Assembly (NCBI RefSeq): GCF_017356035.1
Contig: NZ_JAFIQX010000010.1
Coordinates: 220,481 to 284,480 of the forward strand
Source of the DNA: Longitalea luteola
Lineage (GTDB): Bacteria > Bacteroidota > Bacteroidia > Chitinophagales > Chitinophagaceae
Length of the DNA stretch: 64,000 nucleotides
Reading direction: 5' to 3'
This document shows positions 63,060-64,000 of this stretch, in pieces; the first letter of the stretch is position 1, and every line of letters begins with the position of its first letter. Below the pieces are notes generated by a model. The model worked only from the letters and a program-made list of their open reading frames with translations, was not told the DNA's origin and made no database searches. A program made the position numbers and the translations under genes.

Positions 63060-63629
63060 TTATGAAGACAAGGTGGTACGAATATCGAAATGAATGGCCA
63101 GCCCGATCTTACGGATAGCAATTGACATTTGATTCTCAACGGTTTTCAGGGAGACCTGTAACAGGTCGGCTACTTCCCGGTACTTTAATCCATCTTCTTT
63201 TACCAGCTTAAATATGAGTTGACAACGTGGCGGAAGGTCGTTAATCGCTTTCTGAACCCGGTTCATCATTTCGGCAGTGAGCATGAGTTTTTCCGGATCA
63301 AAATAGATGCTTTGCAGCTGAATGAAGTATTGTTCAGGTTGCAGGAACACCTTTTTTTGCGTGCGGAGATAATTCAGCGCTCCGTTCTTGGTACTTACGA
63401 AGAGGTAGAGTTTGAGATTCTGGATGCGGTGAAGGCCTGCCCGTTTTTTCCACACCTTTATAAATACATCGGAGACGATCTCTTCGGCTGTTTCTGGTGA
63501 GCGAACAAAGGAGATGGCAAATTGCTGCAGAGACTTATAGAAAAGGGCAAACAATTCCTTATAAGCTGACTGGTCGTCATATAGCGCAATACGCTGTTGC
63601 AGTTCCTGGATGTGAAGGCTAGCAAGCAT
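63060..63629 (-). CDS. ECF-type RNA polymerase sigma-70 factor
   Basis: 189 residues from the ATG at 63629 (five codons after a less likely start). Region 2 contains YKSLQQFAISFVRSPETAEEIVSDVFIKVW (about 35-65), region 4 a helix-turn-helix with LKYREVADLLQVSLKTVENQM (about 150-170). It directs transcription of the polysaccharide locus when FecR is relieved. It starts the minus-strand run sigma-FecR-SusC-SusD-GH144-GH43-GH3. Confidence 0.93.
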   Translation of the reverse strand: MLASLHIQELQQRIALYDDQSAYKELFALFYKSLQQFAISFVRSPETAEEIVSDVFIKVWKKRAGLHRIQNLKLYLFVSTKNGALNYLRTQKKVFLQPEQYFIQLQSIYFDPEKLMLTAEMMNRVQKAINDLPPRCQLIFKLVKEDGLKYREVADLLQVSLKTVENQMSIAIRKIGLAIHFDIRTTLSS

Positions 63630-63810
63630 AATAAAAAACCACAAAACGTTCAGAAAAAAAGACCAAACAGGTCAGATGAAAGCTGCTGCGCAAGGTAATT
63701 TAAAAAATTAAATAAGATTTCTGCCGGGTACTGAATGAATTTTTCTAATTTTGCTGCTCTTTGAAACGGAAGTTCTTTATTTTAAAATATTACCCGACTA
63801 ACGTCGGATT

Positions 63811-63885
63811 GGATCCTTAGCTCAGACGGTTAGAGCATCCGACTGAAAGTCGGGAGGGTCGTTGGTTCGATCCCTAACCAATTAG
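63811..63885 (+). tRNA. tRNA-Phe-like sequence (anticodon GAA), first tandem copy; 3' half not canonical
   Basis: The D-arm is good (GCTC/GAGC, GG in loop), and the anticodon arm reads TCCGA-CTGAAAG-TCGGG (63837-63853), giving GAA for Phe. The T-arm can form GTTGG/CTAAC with an eight-base loop (TTCGATCC) instead of seven. The 5' acceptor strand GGATCCT finds no partner; the 3' sequence is CAATTAG. So as given it cannot make a normal acceptor stem. It is more likely a tRNA-derived repeat or pseudogene than an active tRNA. Confidence 0.4.
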
Positions 63886-63938
63886 ACTGATTAAATTGAA
63901 GTTCTTTATTGATATAATTACCCGACTAACGTCGGATT

Positions 63939-64000
63939 GGATCCTTAGCTCAGACGGTTAGAGCATCCCGACTAAAAGTCGGGAGGGTCGTTGGTTCGAT
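63939..64000 (+). tRNA. tRNA-Phe-like sequence, second tandem copy (cut by window edge), anticodon AAA
   Basis: Starts 128 bp after the first copy, with the same flanks (CCGAC-TAAC-GTCGG hairpin just upstream, and GAAGTTCTTTATT further up). Its anticodon loop reads CTAAAAG, giving AAA, unlike GAA in copy one, and the anticodon stem has an extra C. The window ends within the T-arm. Confidence 0.35.

Overview
The window looks like chromosome of a Bacteroidota bacterium, most likely family Chitinophagaceae (Chitinophaga/Niastella-like). The evidence is SusC/SusD proteins driven by a sigma/FecR pair, TAnnTTTG-type -7 promoter boxes, many two-gene junctions without a clear Shine-Dalgarno, a 615-residue PurF-like amidophosphoribosyltransferase, and a GH144 enzyme of the kind first characterised in Chitinophaga. 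No lineage marker such as 16S rRNA is present, so the family call is inference.

Left end (1-6380) holds the most notable locus: a retron defence system with an ARM/HEAT-type repeat protein (its start lies beyond the window edge), a winged-helix plus SWIM zinc-finger protein, a structured non-coding RNA (msr-msd, about 4594-4845, with its own promoter) and a reverse transcriptase carrying the retron hallmarks NAxxH, YADD and VTG. This gene set matches what I recall as type XIII retrons. It is followed by housekeeping genes: an AlkA-type DNA glycosylase, mnmD, cysS, an endonuclease/exonuclease/phosphatase-fold membrane protein, two tandem rhomboid proteases, rlmD, msrB and adk.

The middle (16-37 kb) carries an HtrA-like protease, a coiled-coil lipoprotein, small beta-barrel proteins, paaZ with an enoyl-CoA hydratase, fabG, a GH3-type acyl-acid amido synthetase-like gene, lptB, metF, a double-parvulin isomerase next to a TlpA-like thioredoxin protein, an aminotransferase, a small cysteine-rich lipoprotein, a glycosyltransferase, a SixA-like phosphatase and a PurF-like enzyme. 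Two very similar NarL-type response regulators flank the purF-like gene; one of them is in an operon with a multi-PAS/GAF histidine kinase (37.8-42.3 kb).

At 42.6-49.9 kb lies the conserved rimP-nusA-infB block with a SurA-like chaperone downstream and a divergent DUF4834-type gene. From 50.3 to 63.6 kb, all on the minus strand, is a polysaccharide utilisation locus: ECF sigma factor, FecR anti-sigma, SusC (with the STN signalling domain), SusD, GH144, GH43 with a discoidin domain, GH3 beta-glucosidase and a HAD phosphatase. GH144 plus GH3 suggests beta-1,2-glucan breakdown. The window ends inside a tandem array of 128-bp units, each containing a tRNA-Phe-like sequence whose 3' half does not fold canonically.

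Intergenic regions are unusual: many hold degenerate tandem or inverted arrays of short words (GAAGTCGGAAGT, GCTAAT, GCGTT), and the GH43 gene carries two GC-rich in-frame insertions that resemble dispersed palindromic repeats.
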